NCBI RefSeq assembly: GCF_030764225.1
Contig: NZ_JASAXH010000005.1
DNA length: 64,000 bases
DNA from: Phocoenobacter atlanticus
Lineage (GTDB): Bacteria; Pseudomonadota; Gammaproteobacteria; Enterobacterales; Pasteurellaceae
Direction: 5' to 3' (one strand)
The notes beneath the pieces were generated by a model. The model made no database searches, was not told where the DNA came from, and saw nothing but the letters and a program-made list of their open reading frames with translations. Shown piece by piece: positions 61,617 through 64,000 of this stretch (its first letter is position 1; every line of letters starts with the position of its first letter). The position numbers and the translations under genes are program-made.

Positions 61617-63080
61617 TTAACCCAAACGATAATTCGGTGCTTCTTTAGTAATACTCACATCGTGAACGTGGCTTTCTTTAATACCCGCACCGCTAATGCG
61701 TACAAATTCTGCTTTGGTGCGTAATTCGTCAATGGTCGCACAGCCTGTTAAGCCCATACAAGAACGTAAACCGCCCATTTGTTGGTGGATAATTTCTTTT
61801 AAATAGCCTTTGTAAGGAATGCGTCCTTCAATACCTTCTGGTACTAATTTATCCGCCGCATTATCTGATTGGAAGTAGCGATCCGATGAGCCTTTTGACA
61901 TTGCTCCAAGGGATCCCATTCCACGATAAGATTTGAATGAGCGTCCTTGATATAATTCGATCTCACCCGGTGCTTCTTCTGTTCCCGCAAACATTGAACC
62001 GACCATTACGCAAGACGCACCTGCTGCGATTGCTTTTGCGATATCGCCTGAGAAACGGATACCACCGTCGGCAATCACAGGGATTCCACGATCTTTTAAT
62101 GCTTCTGCGGCTTCTGAAATAGCGGTAATTTGTGGTACACCAACACCTGTTACGATACGAGTGGTACAAATTGAACCTGGACCAATCCCCACTTTCACCG
62201 CACTTGCCCCTGCATCTGCTAAGGCAATCGCACCGCTTGCGGTTGCAACATTACCTGCAACGATTGGTAAATTTGGGTATTTTGCACGGGTTTCACGCAC
62301 ACGTTGTAATACGCCTTCGGAATGACCGTGACTGCTGTCGATTAAAAGTACATCAACCCCCGCTTTAACTAAGGCTTCAATACGTTCTTCATTACCTTCG
62401 CCAGCTCCAACAGCCGCACCAACACGCAGACGTCCAAATTCATCTTTACACGCATTTGGTTTTTCAGCGGTTTTTTGGAAATCTTTTAATGTAAATAAAC
62501 CTTTTAATTTAAAATTATCATCAACAATCAGTACTTTTTCAACTCTATGGGTATGCATCAAATGGAAAATCTCTTGGGTTGTTGCCCCTTCTTTCACGGT
62601 AACAAGTTTTTCTTTTGGTGTCATTAGTGCTGAAACACAGGTATTCATATCATCAACAAAGCGAGTATCTCTTCCCGTTATAATGCCTTCTAAAAGCCCA
62701 TTTTCATTTACAACAGGGAAACTGGCAAAGCCATTTTTAGTCACAAGTTTAGATAATTCTCTTAATGGTAAATCAGGGGTTACAGTAACAGGATCTGAAA
62801 CAACACCGCTTTCAAATTTTTTCACTTTACTGACTCTATCGGCTTGACGCTCAATAGACATATTTTTATGAATAAACCCAATTCCTCCTTCTTGAGCAAG
62901 AGAAATAGCTAATCTTGTTTCGGTTACCGTATCCATTGCGGCTGAAAGCATTGGGATATTTAAACGAATATCTTTGGTGAGTTGGGTGGAAAGGTTAGCG
63001 GTATTTGGTAATACCTTAGAATGAGCAGGAACGAGAAGGACATCGTCAAAAGTTAATGCTTCTTGTTTAATTCGTAACAT
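61617..63080 (-). CDS. guaB: IMP dehydrogenase
   Basis: First committed step of guanine nucleotide synthesis. 487 residues. The catalytic Cys loop is GIGPGSICTTRIVTG; a tandem CBS domain lies at about 95-205. IADGGIRFSGDIAKAIAAGA and GMGSLGAMSKGSSDRY (flap) are present. Standard length. Confidence 0.97.
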   Translation of the reverse strand: MLRIKQEALTFDDVLLVPAHSKVLPNTANLSTQLTKDIRLNIPMLSAAMDTVTETRLAISLAQEGGIGFIHKNMSIERQADRVSKVKKFESGVVSDPVTVTPDLPLRELSKLVTKNGFASFPVVNENGLLEGIITGRDTRFVDDMNTCVSALMTPKEKLVTVKEGATTQEIFHLMHTHRVEKVLIVDDNFKLKGLFTLKDFQKTAEKPNACKDEFGRLRVGAAVGAGEGNEERIEALVKAGVDVLLIDSSHGHSEGVLQRVRETRAKYPNLPIVAGNVATASGAIALADAGASAVKVGIGPGSICTTRIVTGVGVPQITAISEAAEALKDRGIPVIADGGIRFSGDIAKAIAAGASCVMVGSMFAGTEEAPGEIELYQGRSFKSYRGMGSLGAMSKGSSDRYFQSDNAADKLVPEGIEGRIPYKGYLKEIIHQQMGGLRSCMGLTGCATIDELRTKAEFVRISGAGIKESHVHDVSITKEAPNYRLG

Positions 63081-63173
63081 TGCAAAATTCCTTATAATAG
63101 ATAAAAAATGAGTTGGAAAGATTGCGAGAGAATTATACAGATAATTATTGTTATTGAAAAGATAATTATAACA

Positions 63174-63752
63174 CTAGCCTAAAATAATATAATCTAATGG
63201 CATATCCCAGTGTTCAACAGGTAATTGGTTTAATTGTTGAAATCGATGAGCTAATCCTACACTAATTAATGTTTCAGAATTCTGGGCAAGAGTACGATCA
63301 TAAAATCCGCCCCCCATTCCTAAACGGTTACCTTGTTTATCACAAGCGACTAAAGGCGTAAAAATAATGTCTAATTTATTTAATGGTAACACTTTTCTGA
63401 CATCTAACTGAGGTTCTAGAATACCAAAGCGGTTAGATTTTAATGATTTTTTGCAATTTTTATTATATTCAATAAATAATAAATGACCTTTTGAAAATGG
63501 GTGTAAAACAGGCAGGTAAATTTTTTTCCCTTGTTTTGTTAGTTTATCAATGAGCGGTAATGGAGAAATTTCACCATTAAAAGGGAGATAAAACGCCAAT
63601 CTAGTGGCAGAATGTTTTTCAATCAAACTAAGTGCTGGCTGAATAATATTTTGTGCAGCTTGATTTTGTTGCTGTTGTGATAATTCAAGCCGTTTAGTTT
63701 TCATTTCTTGGCGTAATCGTTGGCGTTGATTAGTGATATGATTATTATCCAT
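63174..63752 (-). CDS. 5-formyltetrahydrofolate cyclo-ligase
   Basis: 192 residues. Family motifs: QRQRLRQEMKTKRLELS, FYLPFNGEISPLPLIDKL, and the nucleotide-binding GNRLGMGGGFYDRTLA. Corresponds to E. coli YgfA/Fau. In relatives the 6S RNA gene lies just upstream; I could not recognise it in 63753-64000. Confidence 0.93.
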   Translation of the reverse strand: MDNNHITNQRQRLRQEMKTKRLELSQQQQNQAAQNIIQPALSLIEKHSATRLAFYLPFNGEISPLPLIDKLTKQGKKIYLPVLHPFSKGHLLFIEYNKNCKKSLKSNRFGILEPQLDVRKVLPLNKLDIIFTPLVACDKQGNRLGMGGGFYDRTLAQNSETLISVGLAHRFQQLNQLPVEHWDMPLDYIILG

Positions 63753-63847
63753 AACCTTATTGTTATTTATAAATTTAGATTATTTTGAATATAACAAAAA
63801 GAGATAAAATTGCAAATTTTAAAAGAAATGTAACCGCTATACTTGGG

Positions 63848-64000
63848 CTAGATATATAAATCAATTATTTCATCAGGGCAACCGCGTACTTTGTCTATAA
63901 ATTAATCACACACACCAAAAATAAGCTCAGACCTCATTTCATCAGACCAGCCAGCTGATTTCAGCTTGCTTTTCATACTATTTTTAGCTGGATGTAGTCG
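63848..64000 (-). pseudogene. Tail of an unrecognised broken reading frame at the window edge
   Basis: From the right edge the minus frame reads SKLKSAGWSDEMRSELIFGV, then a stop at 63902, then FIDKVRGCPDEIIDLYI and a final stop at 63848. Amino-acid composition looks coding on both sides of the internal stop. No family recognised, and the beginning is outside the window. Confidence 0.4.

Noticed and set aside
63753..64000. 6S RNA (ssrS) upstream of the cyclo-ligase gene
   Set aside because: No closing stem or central bubble resembling 6S RNA was seen, and a coding-like frame occupies the site.
1..64000. tRNA or rRNA genes and prophage structural genes
   Set aside because: None recognised on reading both strands; intergenic gaps lack cloverleaf or rRNA-like sequence.

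Overview
This is AT-rich gammaproteobacterial chromosome, most likely Pasteurellaceae. The gene content and gene orders (ccmABC-DEFGHI, mreBCD, fruBKA, Fnr, TorYZ-type reductase) fit that family. ACAAGCGGT DNA-uptake words are scattered through the window (for example near 1864, 22888, 34047, 41616 and 44795, with the reverse complement at 27843), several beside TTTGCAAA tracts. That is the Actinobacillus pleuropneumoniae type of uptake signal, not the Haemophilus influenzae type. Genus and species cannot be fixed from sequence reading alone.

Layout. 1-1880: topB, 5' end cut by the window. 2279-7898: a near-complete molybdenum-cofactor cluster (moeA, moaA, moaB, mobA, moaC, moaD, moaE and a MoeB-like protein with a C-terminal rhodanese domain). 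8143-12374: torY-torZ-torD, a pentahaem c-type cytochrome, a Tat-exported molybdoenzyme and its chaperone, followed by a lone tatA. 12798-20499: the cytochrome c maturation operon, interrupted between ccmC and ccmD by a YhcG-type nuclease gene. These blocks form one anaerobic-respiration neighbourhood: cofactor, enzyme, exporter and haem attachment. fnr lies at 28290, and FNR-like boxes sit upstream of torY and of fnr. 20657-21464 is a decayed glycosyltransferase gene. 21553-25287 is the fructose PTS operon. 25477-26080 is a decayed trimeric autotransporter gene. 26189-30128 holds a DUF1176 protein, a YoeB-type toxin-antitoxin pair, a YacL-family protein, fnr, a 33-residue membrane peptide and a DUF817 protein. 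30439-45737 is ordinary core genome (mreBCD-rarA, plsB, lexA, rpe, greB, apt, dnaX, yadGH, a hydrolase) with GC-rich hairpin repeats and a Sel1-repeat pseudogene. 45905-47503 is a DppA/HbpA-like binding protein, followed by an IS5-type transposase remnant.

48447-59184 is a type III-A (Csm) CRISPR-Cas locus read leftwards: cas2-cas1-cas2, leader, array 2 (12 repeats), cas10-csm2-csm3-csm4-csm5-cas6, a 136-residue membrane protein, then a collapsed cas1-cas2 remnant, a second leader of the same length and array 1 (4 repeats). Three features make it unusual. Csm3 has Gly where the target-RNA-cleaving Asp is expected. Cas10 has lost the HD nuclease motif but keeps GGDD. No Csm6/CARF effector is visible, and the only extra gene in the operon encodes an unrecognised membrane protein. 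Together these point to a signalling-only complex or one with an unknown output.

59221-63752: guaA and guaB, separated by a PIN-domain toxin-antitoxin pair, then the 5-formyl-THF cyclo-ligase gene. The adaptation genes lie directly behind guaA. The right edge (63848-64000) has the tail of an unrecognised broken reading frame.
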